This document shows positions 1 to 6,713 of a stretch of 8,784 nt of DNA, piece after piece. The first letter of the stretch is position 1. The number at the start of each line of letters is the position of its first letter. This DNA comes from Spirochaeta sp. (lineage in GTDB: Bacteria; Spirochaetota; Spirochaetia; DSM-2461): positions 1-8,784 of the forward strand of contig DAOVYP010000066.1 in assembly GCA_030635565.1 (NCBI GenBank). Reading direction: 5' to 3'. The position numbers were made by a program, and so were the translations under genes. The notes under the pieces were generated by a model that made no database searches, had not been told where the DNA came from, and worked only from the letters and a program-made list of their open reading frames with translations.

Positions 1-1142
1 AACTTCGACATGGCTTTACCGCTCATCAGGCCCAGGGGAAGAATCAGAATATTCGCCAATATCAGCGAGAAGAGAAATGAATAGGTGATTTCACCGTGGG
101 TCGTAAAAAGATCCGGACCGGGACGCATTCCCTGTATGAGCAGGGCCCCCAACAGGACGGCGGCCGGCGGCGCTCCCGGAATCCCCAGGGTCAGCATGGG
201 TATGAGCGATCCGGAAACCTCTGCGTTATTCGAGGCCTCCGAAGCGGCCACACCGTCGATAATTCCGGTTCCGAAACGCTCGGGAAGCTTCGACACCCTC
301 ACTGCTTCGTTATAAGCTACCATGCCGGCGATATTTCCCCCTGCTCCGGGAATAATACCGACGATCGTTCCGATAACCGAGGATCGTATCAGGAGGAACG
401 GTTTTTTCATGAGACGAAAGAAGATCCGTCGAATCAGCTTCTTCTCCCTCTTATACGGAATAACGTTGTAATGAGTGTCCTTCTTGGCAATCATTCCGAT
501 GATTTCCGGAAGACAGAAGAGGCCGATCATGGCCGGAATCAGAGCGATGCCGTTCTGCATGCTCACCGACCCGAAGGAGTAACGGACCGACCCCTCAATG
601 GGCGCGATTCCGATTACGCTCAGAAGCAGCCCGAAGGCGCCTCCGATCAAACCTTTCAGGATGGATTTCGACGCCAGGGTGGCAATGATGGTGAGTCCGA
701 AAATCGTGAGCCAGAAGAATTCCGGCGGACCGAATTTCAGCGCGGCCCGGGACAGGGGCGGAGCAAGAAAGATGAGAAACAGCACCCCGATCAGGCCCCC
801 TATCACCGATGAGATGGTGGCGGTAATTATCGCGCCGTAGGATTCCCCCTTGCGGGCCATCGCATACCCGTCAAAGGTAGTGGCGATGGCCGAAGGGGTT
901 CCCGGTGTATTGATGAGGATAGCCGAAAAGCTGCCCCCGTAGATGGCCCCGCAGTAGATTCCGCCGAGCAGTGCCAGGGAGTGGACGGCATTCATGCCGA
1001 AGGTGAAGGGTACCAGGAGTGCGATCGCCATCGTGGCGGTCAGTCCCGGTAAGGCTCCGACAATGATTCCCGATCCCACCCCCAGGGTAATGATCAACAT
1101 GTTTACAGGTGTAAATAACAGGTGCAGGGCTTCAACAATCAT
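1..1142 (-). CDS. tctA: Tripartite tricarboxylate transporter large permease TctA (C-terminus cut by window edge)
   Basis: This is the large multi-pass inner-membrane subunit of a TTT-family secondary transporter, which moves a carboxylate handed over by the periplasmic receptor TctC using an ion gradient. I translated 380 open codons from ATG at 1142, with no stop before the window edge; TctA proteins are usually near 500 residues, so roughly the last quarter is missing. Family signatures are plain: GALPGLTATMAIALLVPFTFG near residues 29-49, the highly conserved GGIYCGAIYGGS followed by ILINTPGTPSAIATTFDGYA at about 60-94, IIPGAGGNIAG near 255-265, and ASEASNNA followed by LIPMLTLGIPG near 290-313. 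Hydrophobic segments recur throughout. The start lies 12 bases after the tctC stop, with only a weak AGG upstream, so translational coupling is likely. The small subunit TctB, often placed between tctC and tctA, is not there. The substrate cannot be read from sequence. Identification is very secure. Confidence 0.96.
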   Translation of the reverse strand, partial: MIVEALHLLFTPVNMLIITLGVGSGIIVGALPGLTATMAIALLVPFTFGMNAVHSLALLGGIYCGAIYGGSFSAILINTPGTPSAIATTFDGYAMARKGESYGAIITATISSVIGGLIGVLFLIFLAPPLSRAALKFGPPEFFWLTIFGLTIIATLASKSILKGLIGGAFGLLLSVIGIAPIEGSVRYSFGSVSMQNGIALIPAMIGLFCLPEIIGMIAKKDTHYNVIPYKREKKLIRRIFFRLMKKPFLLIRSSVIGTIVGIIPGAGGNIAGMVAYNEAVRVSKLPERFGTGIIDGVAASEASNNAEVSGSLIPMLTLGIPGAPPAAVLLGALLIQGMRPGPDLFTTHGEITYSFLFSLILANILILPLGLMSGKAMSK

Positions 1143-1154
1143 GGGAATACCTGA

Positions 1155-2129
1155 CTAGATAACACCGAGCTGCTTGAGTATCGCCTCATACTTTACAGCT
1201 GTTTCCTTGATATAAGCCTTGTAATCCGCTGCACCGAGATTCTTCACTACCATGCCCATCTCTTCCATCTTGGCCATGAAATCGGGATCTGTACATACGG
1301 CTCGGAAGGCGTCTTCAAGAACGGCCATGACATCCGCGGGAGTTCCCTTGGGAACGCAGACGCCGCGATCGATACCTGCGGTCATGTCGATGCCCTGCTC
1401 GATGAAGGTGGGGGCATCGGGAAGCAGTCCGAATCGTTCTTCGGTGCCCAGGCCCAGCACGATGATATTATCGTTATGGGACACCAGGTCGTTGGAATTG
1501 GCGAAGAGAGCGTCGGTATGGCCGCCCAGAAAATTCGCAACCGAAGGAGCCGCTCCGGTAGAGGCGATATAGGTGAATTCCGCCCCGGTGATGTGCTGGA
1601 GCATGAGGTAGGCGATATGATGACCTGTGTAGGTACCCGAACCGCCGATTGTAATCTCACCGGGGTGAGCTTTCGCATAGGCAATGAAATCATCGAGATT
1701 TTTCCAGCGGCTGTCCTTGAGGACGGTGAGGCCGATGGGAGTAGTCTGGAAGAGATAGAGAGGTTCGAGCTGTTCTGTCTCGTAACCGGCATCATCCCGA
1801 ACCAGGGGCTGTGCGATGATATGGGGAATATTATTCCCGCTCAGAGTGTATCCGTCCGGTTTGGCTTTCACCAGGGTGGACCAGCCGACTGCACCCCCGG
1901 CACCGGAGATATGCTTGATGACGATGCTGACTCCCAGGGCCTCTTCCAGCATTTCTTTCTGATACTGTGCGGTGATATCCGACTGTCCGCCGGGATTGAA
2001 CGGGACCATGTAAGTAATGTTCTTCGATGGGAATTCGGCGTTTTCAGCAACACCGTCGGCAAAGACGAAACCTGTCATGTTCAGCAGAAGCACGGCAGCC
2101 ACGATAAAACGAATCGATTTTATGTTCAC
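1155..2129 (-). CDS. tctC: TctC/Bug-family periplasmic solute-binding protein
   Basis: Periplasmic receptor of the tripartite tricarboxylate transporter; it captures an organic acid and delivers it to the TctA permease encoded 12 bases downstream. The 324 residues match the family length. Residues 1-24 form a Sec signal peptide (basic start, hydrophobic core, probable cleavage after VFA at 22-24), with no lipobox cysteine. The mature protein has the family's first ligand-binding loop, MVPFNPGGQSD (41-51), then GAGGAVG (76-82), KAKPDGYTL (88-96), GGSGTYTGHH (162-171) and LPDAPTFIEQG (236-246), all typical of Bug proteins. The start is GTG; a GGAGG seven bases upstream fixes it. Bug receptors bind varied ligands such as citrate, glutamate, nicotinate or aromatic acids, so the substrate is undetermined. 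The neighbouring NagB-like/PIG-L gene hints at, but does not prove, a sugar-derived acid. Confidence 0.95.
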   Translation of the reverse strand: MNIKSIRFIVAAVLLLNMTGFVFADGVAENAEFPSKNITYMVPFNPGGQSDITAQYQKEMLEEALGVSIVIKHISGAGGAVGWSTLVKAKPDGYTLSGNNIPHIIAQPLVRDDAGYETEQLEPLYLFQTTPIGLTVLKDSRWKNLDDFIAYAKAHPGEITIGGSGTYTGHHIAYLMLQHITGAEFTYIASTGAAPSVANFLGGHTDALFANSNDLVSHNDNIIVLGLGTEERFGLLPDAPTFIEQGIDMTAGIDRGVCVPKGTPADVMAVLEDAFRAVCTDPDFMAKMEEMGMVVKNLGAADYKAYIKETAVKYEAILKQLGVI

Positions 2130-2136
2130 AAGATAA

Positions 2137-2155
2137 CCTCCAGGAATTTATTCCT
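2137..2155 (-). promoter_or_regulatory. tctC Shine-Dalgarno with an adjoining palindrome
   Basis: On the minus strand GGAGG (2141-2137) lies seven bases before the GTG start of tctC and decides that start. Immediately upstream are complementary arms AGGAAT and ATTCCT (2142-2147 and 2150-2155) separated by two bases. The Shine-Dalgarno match is seen directly. A role for the palindrome as operator or leader hairpin is only a possibility; a two-base spacer makes a DNA-binding site more likely than an RNA stem. Confidence 0.5.
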
Positions 2156-2170
2156 CAGTGGATTTCAGAC

Positions 2171-2176
2171 ATGATA
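2171..2176 (-). promoter_or_regulatory. Possible -10 element for tctC
   Basis: The minus strand reads TATCAT here, five of six matches to the sigma-70 -10 consensus, and would give a leader of about 35 bases before the GTG at 2129. No convincing -35 element lies 16-18 bases upstream, so this is weak. It is listed because it is the best candidate in the 113-base gap for a promoter that would separate tctCA from the upstream fusion gene. Confidence 0.25.
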
Positions 2177-2242
2177 CACGGTAATGATGCTCAATGAGAA
2201 ATATAAATTCAGATGGATTCTGCACATTATCCCGTTTGAGAG

Positions 2243-4204
2243 CTATCCCAGGGGAATCGACAATCGCTTGAATCCTTCCATTGCCTCGTACTCGGCCAGT
2301 CCAAGCTGGTCATAGAGTACAGCCAGGCCCTTGTTCCTCGCCTCGGCCCTTTGCCAGAATTCTCTGCGGTCTGAGCCCGGGAAAAGAGCAGAGTCTTTCT
2401 GAGACTGGTGTTTAAAAATCGCCTTTCGTTTTCTCATCAACTCATCAGGGCTCATCGGAACGGCCATATCAATCTCATTGATCGGCCATTCCTGCCAGGC
2501 TCCCCGATACAGCCAGACACGGCAATCGTCTATCCAGGGGGCATCTTTCAGGCTGTTCAGGGATTCGAATATGGCGTTCAAACAGATTCTATGGGTTCCG
2601 TGGGGATCGGAGAGATCTCCGGCGGCATAGACCTGATGCGGCTTAATCGAATCCAGCAATGAGGTGATGATGGCAATATCGGATGATCCAAGTGGGCTTT
2701 TCCTGATAAGGCCGGTGTCGTAAAACGGCATGTCAAGGAAATGGATTCGCTCCTCATCAATCCCGATCAGTCGACAGCTGGCACGAGCTTCGCTCATACG
2801 GATGAAGGTCTTGATGTTCTTCACATCGGCTGAATCCAGTTCCCCGGGGTTCTTTCTGCCGATATCACCGTGAACTTTCGCAAATAAAGCCGACGCATCC
2901 GTGTTATCGAGGCCGAGTCCATGATGGAGATTCTGGAAAAAATCGGTGTATTGGATGACATCTTCATCAAAAACGGCAATATTCCCGGAGGTTTGATACG
3001 CCACATGCACCTCGTGCCCCTGGTCAACCAGACGTATGAAGGTTCCACCCATGGATATGACATCGTCATCCGGATGGGGGCTGAAGATGACGACACGCTT
3101 CCCGGCGGGAAGAGCCCGTTCCGGCCTGTTTGTATCGTCGGCATCGGGTTTCCCGCCGGGCCATCCGGTTATGGTGTGCTGCAGTTCGTTGAAGACATTG
3201 ATGTTCACATTGTATGCGGAACCGAATTCTGTCATCAGATCGTTCATGTGATGTTCGTTGTAGTCCCTGTCCGTCAACTTGAGAATCGGTTTATTGAGTT
3301 CCTGACACAGCCAGACCACAGCTTTCTTTATCATCCGGTCGTCCCATACAGGAGTGTCGACGAACCAGGGTGTTTTCACCCTCGTCAGCTCTTCGGCTGC
3401 CGATTCATCCAGCAGAATCCCGGCATCCGGATGATCCTGAAATATGCCGGCCGGAACCTGATCCGACGATTCCTCCTCAACGATTTTTCTGAGAACCGGG
3501 GCCTTACCTTCACCCCAGGCAATCAGGATCACCTTGTCGGCCTTCATCATTGTGTCGATTCCCAATGTGAAGGCCATGTGAGGTACATGAGATTCCCCAT
3601 AGAAATCGCCGGCGGCCGAAATAACGGAAACCCGATCCAGAGATACAATTCGGGTTTTTGAATCCCGGGGTGATCCCGGGGCGTTGAATCCGATATGTCC
3701 CCCGCTTCCGATGTTCTGAATGACGATATCCAATCCACCGCCTTCCTCGATAATCCGTTCATATTCCCGGCAAAAAGAATTCAGCTCCTCGCTCCGGATC
3801 GAAGCTTCCAGAATGTGGACGTCTATATCCCGAATATTGATATGGTCGAGAAAATGTGCGTGGAGGAATTGGCTTGAACTCTGTATCGAATCCACGGGAA
3901 TGGGGTAGTATTCCGAGATTTGAAATACCTGGACATGACTGAAATCCAAACCCTCTTCCCTGTGCAGACGCAGAAGTTCCTCATAAAAGTTGTATAATGC
4001 GGGTTCCGCTCCCAGAGCCAGCCGGCAAGGTTCATTTGCAGATTGTTTCTCCCTGATTACCGCGGCAACCTCACCGGCTGCAAACAGTGATCCCGAACGG
4101 GAATTTCGAAAGATTGCAGCGGGTATCTTCTCGAATTGGAGATAAGACTCGTAACTGGAGTTATTTGGATAATTCAAATGCGAGAACCGGGAATCCTGCA
4201 TCAC
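2243..4204 (-). CDS. NagB-like / PIG-L (LmbE) deacetylase fusion protein
   Basis: A two-domain cytoplasmic protein of 653 residues, with no signal peptide. Residues about 25-290 resemble glucosamine-6-phosphate deaminase. Residues about 368-640 are a PIG-L/LmbE zinc-dependent N-deacetylase, which removes acetyl groups from GlcNAc-type substrates. The deacetylase half keeps its metal motifs: PHPDDD (376-381) and DPHGTH (533-538). The deaminase half is degenerate. Aligned by eye with E. coli NagB, the phosphate loop TGGTP is LGAEP (64-68), the Asp72 motif MDEY is ISEY (96-99), GNDGHIAFNEP is GSGGHIGFNAP (166-176), so Asp72, Asp141 and Glu148 become Ser97, Gly168 or Gly169, and Ala175. His170, TRI (184-186) and the lysine in WGEGKAP (230-236) remain. 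This architecture is known from Bacteroidetes and others as a NagB-like protein, but its activity is not known to me. Start: GTG at 4204 or ATG at 4201; GGGAG suits either. Confidence 0.9.
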   Translation of the reverse strand: MMQDSRFSHLNYPNNSSYESYLQFEKIPAAIFRNSRSGSLFAAGEVAAVIREKQSANEPCRLALGAEPALYNFYEELLRLHREEGLDFSHVQVFQISEYYPIPVDSIQSSSQFLHAHFLDHINIRDIDVHILEASIRSEELNSFCREYERIIEEGGGLDIVIQNIGSGGHIGFNAPGSPRDSKTRIVSLDRVSVISAAGDFYGESHVPHMAFTLGIDTMMKADKVILIAWGEGKAPVLRKIVEEESSDQVPAGIFQDHPDAGILLDESAAEELTRVKTPWFVDTPVWDDRMIKKAVVWLCQELNKPILKLTDRDYNEHHMNDLMTEFGSAYNVNINVFNELQHTITGWPGGKPDADDTNRPERALPAGKRVVIFSPHPDDDVISMGGTFIRLVDQGHEVHVAYQTSGNIAVFDEDVIQYTDFFQNLHHGLGLDNTDASALFAKVHGDIGRKNPGELDSADVKNIKTFIRMSEARASCRLIGIDEERIHFLDMPFYDTGLIRKSPLGSSDIAIITSLLDSIKPHQVYAAGDLSDPHGTHRICLNAIFESLNSLKDAPWIDDCRVWLYRGAWQEWPINEIDMAVPMSPDELMRKRKAIFKHQSQKDSALFPGSDRREFWQRAEARNKGLAVLYDQLGLAEYEAMEGFKRLSIPLG

Positions 4205-4225
4205 TTACCGTCTCCCTGTCGATCA

Positions 4226-4241
4226 ATTGGTTTCAACCGAT
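4226..4241. promoter_or_regulatory. Palindrome in the divergent spacer, possible operator
   Basis: ATTGGTT and AACCGAT flank a two-base centre, seven-base arms with one mismatched pair. A further ATTGGT copy begins at 4259. The site lies 22-37 bases upstream of the fusion gene start and within the 133-base spacer between divergent genes, a usual place for a regulator. No regulator gene is present in the window, and short dyads are common by chance, so this is tentative. Confidence 0.3.
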
Positions 4242-4301
4242 AATCCTGAGTATGAACGATTGGTCTCCCCCGTTATAGAGGCGGCCGAAATACCCTGAAG
4301 C

Positions 4302-4330
4302 TAGCCACAGAAACGGAATTATCTTAATAT
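4302..4330 (+). promoter_or_regulatory. Possible exporter promoter placing transcription start at the ATG
   Basis: TAGCCA (4302-4307), a 17-base spacer and TAATAT (4325-4330) each match four of six sigma-70 consensus positions. Transcription would begin around 4337-4338, which is the exporter's ATG, so the mRNA would be nearly leaderless. This agrees with the lack of a Shine-Dalgarno sequence before that ATG. Both hexamers are modest matches, so the call is uncertain. Confidence 0.3.
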
Positions 4331-4337
4331 CCGCCTA

Positions 4338-6620
4338 ATGAATCGACTGAAACCCGTCCTTCTTGTCAGATTCAGCGTCGAGCATCCCTGGGTCGTCATA
4401 CTGACTGCCGTACTGATTACGGTCCTGGCCGTTATACCCGTCACCCGTCTGAAAGTGGAGCCCGATGTGGAAAGCCTGCTGCTCCGGGATACAGAAACAC
4501 AGATCTATTCCACCGATTTCGACCGTCTGGCCTTACTGGTGAAGGGGGATGGATTGTTCACTCAGACGGGACTGAATCAGTTTTCCGACCTGATCCTGCG
4601 TCTCGGTGAAGAGCTGGAAGCCGAGGAAATTATCGACCCTTTCGGCATGATTACAATGGAACGTGTCGGCAGTCGTTTGAGGCCTGTGACGATGTCCACC
4701 GGCGGTATAACACCTGAAACTCCGGAGGATCTGGCCGATTTCATACGACGCCTGGATGATGATCCATTCTCCCGGGGACTCATCACATCACAGGACGGCA
4801 GAGGCCTGGTCGCGTATTTCCTTGTTCCCAAGGGCCGGCCTTATCTGGAACAGGATGACGCTATACGGGAGGTTACCGTCTCCTACGGAGAACAGCTGGA
4901 GGTAACCCTCACCGGAACCATTACGTTCTCCGCCGAAATTGAGCGATATCTTACCCGGGATTTTCTCCTGCTGATGGCGCTGCTGGTGGTCACAATCCTG
5001 TTGAGTTATTACCTGAGTTTCCGTTCCCGTCGGGCCATGATACTCCCGGTGGTACTCGTCATGACCGGTACAGCCTGGTCCCTGGGTTTCATGGGTCTGA
5101 TGGGCTGGCATCTCTCCATGGTGAGTATCGTCTCACCCCCTCTTGTTCTCGCCCTGGGAAGCTCCTACAGCATCCACATACTCAGCGAGTATTACCGACG
5201 CCCGATGACAGGTAAGAACAAGCACGAACGGATCATCGAAGCGGTAACAGGGGTGAGCGGAACCATCGTAATGGCTTCCCTCACCACAATTATCGGTCTG
5301 CTCTGTCTGCTTCTGGCATCAATGCCCCAGACCAGGCAGTTCGCCGTCTCAACATCTGTCGGAGTGGGCGCGACGGCCCTGCTATCTGTGAGCCTTTTTC
5401 CCGCCTCCCTTTCTCTCCAGCGCCCCGTGGCCGAAGCGAAGGTGAAAAAAATGAACTCCGATATTCTGAGCCGCGGACTGGAACGATTGGGTCCGATCCT
5501 GATCCGTCGGCGGTGGCAGGCATTGCTTGTGTTGATCTCTCTTTTCATCGTATCCGCTTTTCTCGCTCCACGGGTGGCCTTCAACACCAGACCTACTTCG
5601 TATTTCCCGGAAGTTTCCCCTGTAATCGGGGAATTAAAGGATTTCAGTCAGGAAGTGGGCGGCATGGATGAGATTACCATTACACTGACGGCTCCGGAAA
5701 ACGAAGCGAATTATTTTCTTCGTTCTGATGTTCTGGAGAAAGTTCACAGAATGGAAAACCGGTTTGTCAATCATTCTGATGTTTCCCATCTCATGTCACT
5801 GCCCGCCTATCTGTCTTTTGCCTCGGAAACGGTGTTGGGACAGAAAGGGGATTTCACAAACCGCGGATTGAATCTTCTGGTAAGCCGGATGTTTCTCTCT
5901 GCCGGAGATTCGCCGGCGGCGTCCCTGGCCAACGAAGATTTCTCCAGGATCAGTCTGAAATTGAGGATTTACAACGGATCCGAAGAACGTCCTGTCGATG
6001 AACAGGACACCAGCCGGATTGCCGCCGAGCTTGAAAAGATTCTGCAGGATGATCTGCCGGAGGGAGTCGAGTGGAAGATGGAAGGGTTAAGCCTGGATTT
6101 TCTTGAGCTGTCGAGCCTCATGCGCCGGGACTTTCTGCTATCCACCCTTGTGGCACTGGCTGCGATCGGAGTGTTATGCACCCTGGCATTCCGGTCGCTG
6201 AAGATCGGAATTCTGGCCCTCCTACCCCTGACCGCCGGTATCGCCGTCACATTTATCCTCATGGTGATATTCCATATTCCTCTGGATATGACGACCATCA
6301 TGATGAGCTGCATCGCCATCGGTGTGGGGGTGGATGATGCGATCCATTTCCTTCTCCATCACCGGCGGGAGGAGATGGAAAACCCGGAAAACCCGGGTGC
6401 TGTCGCCGGTAATACTCTGCGTCACACCGGACGCCCCATTGTTCTCACCACACTATCGATCGTTCTGGGACTGGCCTGGTTCGTTTTTGCCGAATTCCGT
6501 CCCATTCGATATTTTGGACTGCTCATCGTTTTCACCCTGACAGCCGCCTGCCTGTCTACCCTGTTCCTCCTGCCACCGCTGGCAGGAAACGGCATAAAGC
6601 AGACCAAACAATCCAAATAG
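4338..6620 (+). CDS. RND/MMPL superfamily exporter, HAE-2/HAE-3-like
   Basis: A 760-residue inner-membrane exporter of the RND superfamily, of the kind that moves lipids or hydrophobic compounds using the proton gradient. It shows the expected duplicated plan: TM1 (about 15-36), a large periplasmic loop (37-207), TM2-6 (208-358), TM7 (390-411), a second loop (412-597) and TM8-12 (598-747). TM10 has the acidic motif GVGVDDAIHFLLHH (662-675); the equivalent in the first half is ALGSSYSIHILSEY (272-285), with Ser276-Tyr277 in place of Asp666-Asp667. That asymmetry suggests one proton-relay half. No adaptor, LolA-like or outer-membrane partner lies alongside. ATG at 4338 gives a normal N-terminus (basic, then TM1), but no Shine-Dalgarno precedes it. 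The final codon TAG straddles the junction with the insertion sequence: bases T and A are host, G is the first base of the element. Substrate unknown. Confidence 0.9.
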   Translation: MNRLKPVLLVRFSVEHPWVVILTAVLITVLAVIPVTRLKVEPDVESLLLRDTETQIYSTDFDRLALLVKGDGLFTQTGLNQFSDLILRLGEELEAEEIIDPFGMITMERVGSRLRPVTMSTGGITPETPEDLADFIRRLDDDPFSRGLITSQDGRGLVAYFLVPKGRPYLEQDDAIREVTVSYGEQLEVTLTGTITFSAEIERYLTRDFLLLMALLVVTILLSYYLSFRSRRAMILPVVLVMTGTAWSLGFMGLMGWHLSMVSIVSPPLVLALGSSYSIHILSEYYRRPMTGKNKHERIIEAVTGVSGTIVMASLTTIIGLLCLLLASMPQTRQFAVSTSVGVGATALLSVSLFPASLSLQRPVAEAKVKKMNSDILSRGLERLGPILIRRRWQALLVLISLFIVSAFLAPRVAFNTRPTSYFPEVSPVIGELKDFSQEVGGMDEITITLTAPENEANYFLRSDVLEKVHRMENRFVNHSDVSHLMSLPAYLSFASETVLGQKGDFTNRGLNLLVSRMFLSAGDSPAASLANEDFSRISLKLRIYNGSEERPVDEQDTSRIAAELEKILQDDLPEGVEWKMEGLSLDFLELSSLMRRDFLLSTLVALAAIGVLCTLAFRSLKIGILALLPLTAGIAVTFILMVIFHIPLDMTTIMMSCIAIGVGVDDAIHFLLHHRREEMENPENPGAVAGNTLRHTGRPIVLTTLSIVLGLAWFVFAEFRPIRYFGLLIVFTLTAACLSTLFLLPPLAGNGIKQTKQSK
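6616..6619. repeat. Target-site duplication AATA, left copy
   Basis: AATA abuts the left terminal repeat and recurs at 7887-7890 directly after the right terminal repeat. A four-base match at both ends supports insertion here, although in AT-rich flanks such a match has an appreciable chance probability. Confidence 0.6.
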
Positions 6621-6641
6621 AGTGTCCCTAACCCTGGTGCA
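6620..6641 (+). repeat. Left terminal inverted repeat of the insertion sequence
   Basis: Begins GAGTGTCCCTAA and continues with CCTGGTG. Compared with the inverted right end (7886 to 7865), 20 of 22 bases agree; the two differences are both C/T (positions 13 and 21 of the repeat). The first base G also serves as the third base of the upstream exporter's TAG stop codon. Confidence 0.88.
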
Positions 6642-6674
6642 CCTCAAGAGATTCAGCAGTCTCCACAGTTATAA

Positions 6675-6705
6675 CTCCTGAACCCTATCTAATTTCATTC
6701 AGGAG
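6675..6705 (+). promoter_or_regulatory. Hairpin sequestering the transposase Shine-Dalgarno
   Basis: CTCCTGAA (6675-6682) is perfectly complementary to TTCAGGAG (6698-6705), with a 15-base loop. The right arm contains most of the AGGAGG ribosome-binding site (6701-6706) of the transposase. A transcript entering from the exporter gene upstream would fold and hide the site. A -10-like TCTAAT (6688-6693, five of six matches) lies in the loop; a transcript starting there, near 6700, would lack the left arm and stay translatable, though its -35 region is poor. Shine-Dalgarno hiding of this kind is known for IS10 and IS50. Confidence 0.65.
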
Positions 6706-6713
6706 GACAATCT

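Noticed and set aside
96..812. Long plus-strand open frame of 238 codons opposite tctA
   Set aside because: Its product is low in hydrophobic order and unlike any family. The minus strand of the same stretch encodes a clear TctA, which lacks a stop only because it runs off the window.
1476..2174. Plus-strand open frame of 232 codons opposite tctC
   Set aside because: Shadow of tctC on the opposite strand; no ribosome-binding site or recognisable domain.
2921..3661. Plus-strand open frame of 246 codons inside the NagB-like/PIG-L gene
   Set aside because: Antisense shadow of a strongly conserved fusion protein; no independent coding signature.
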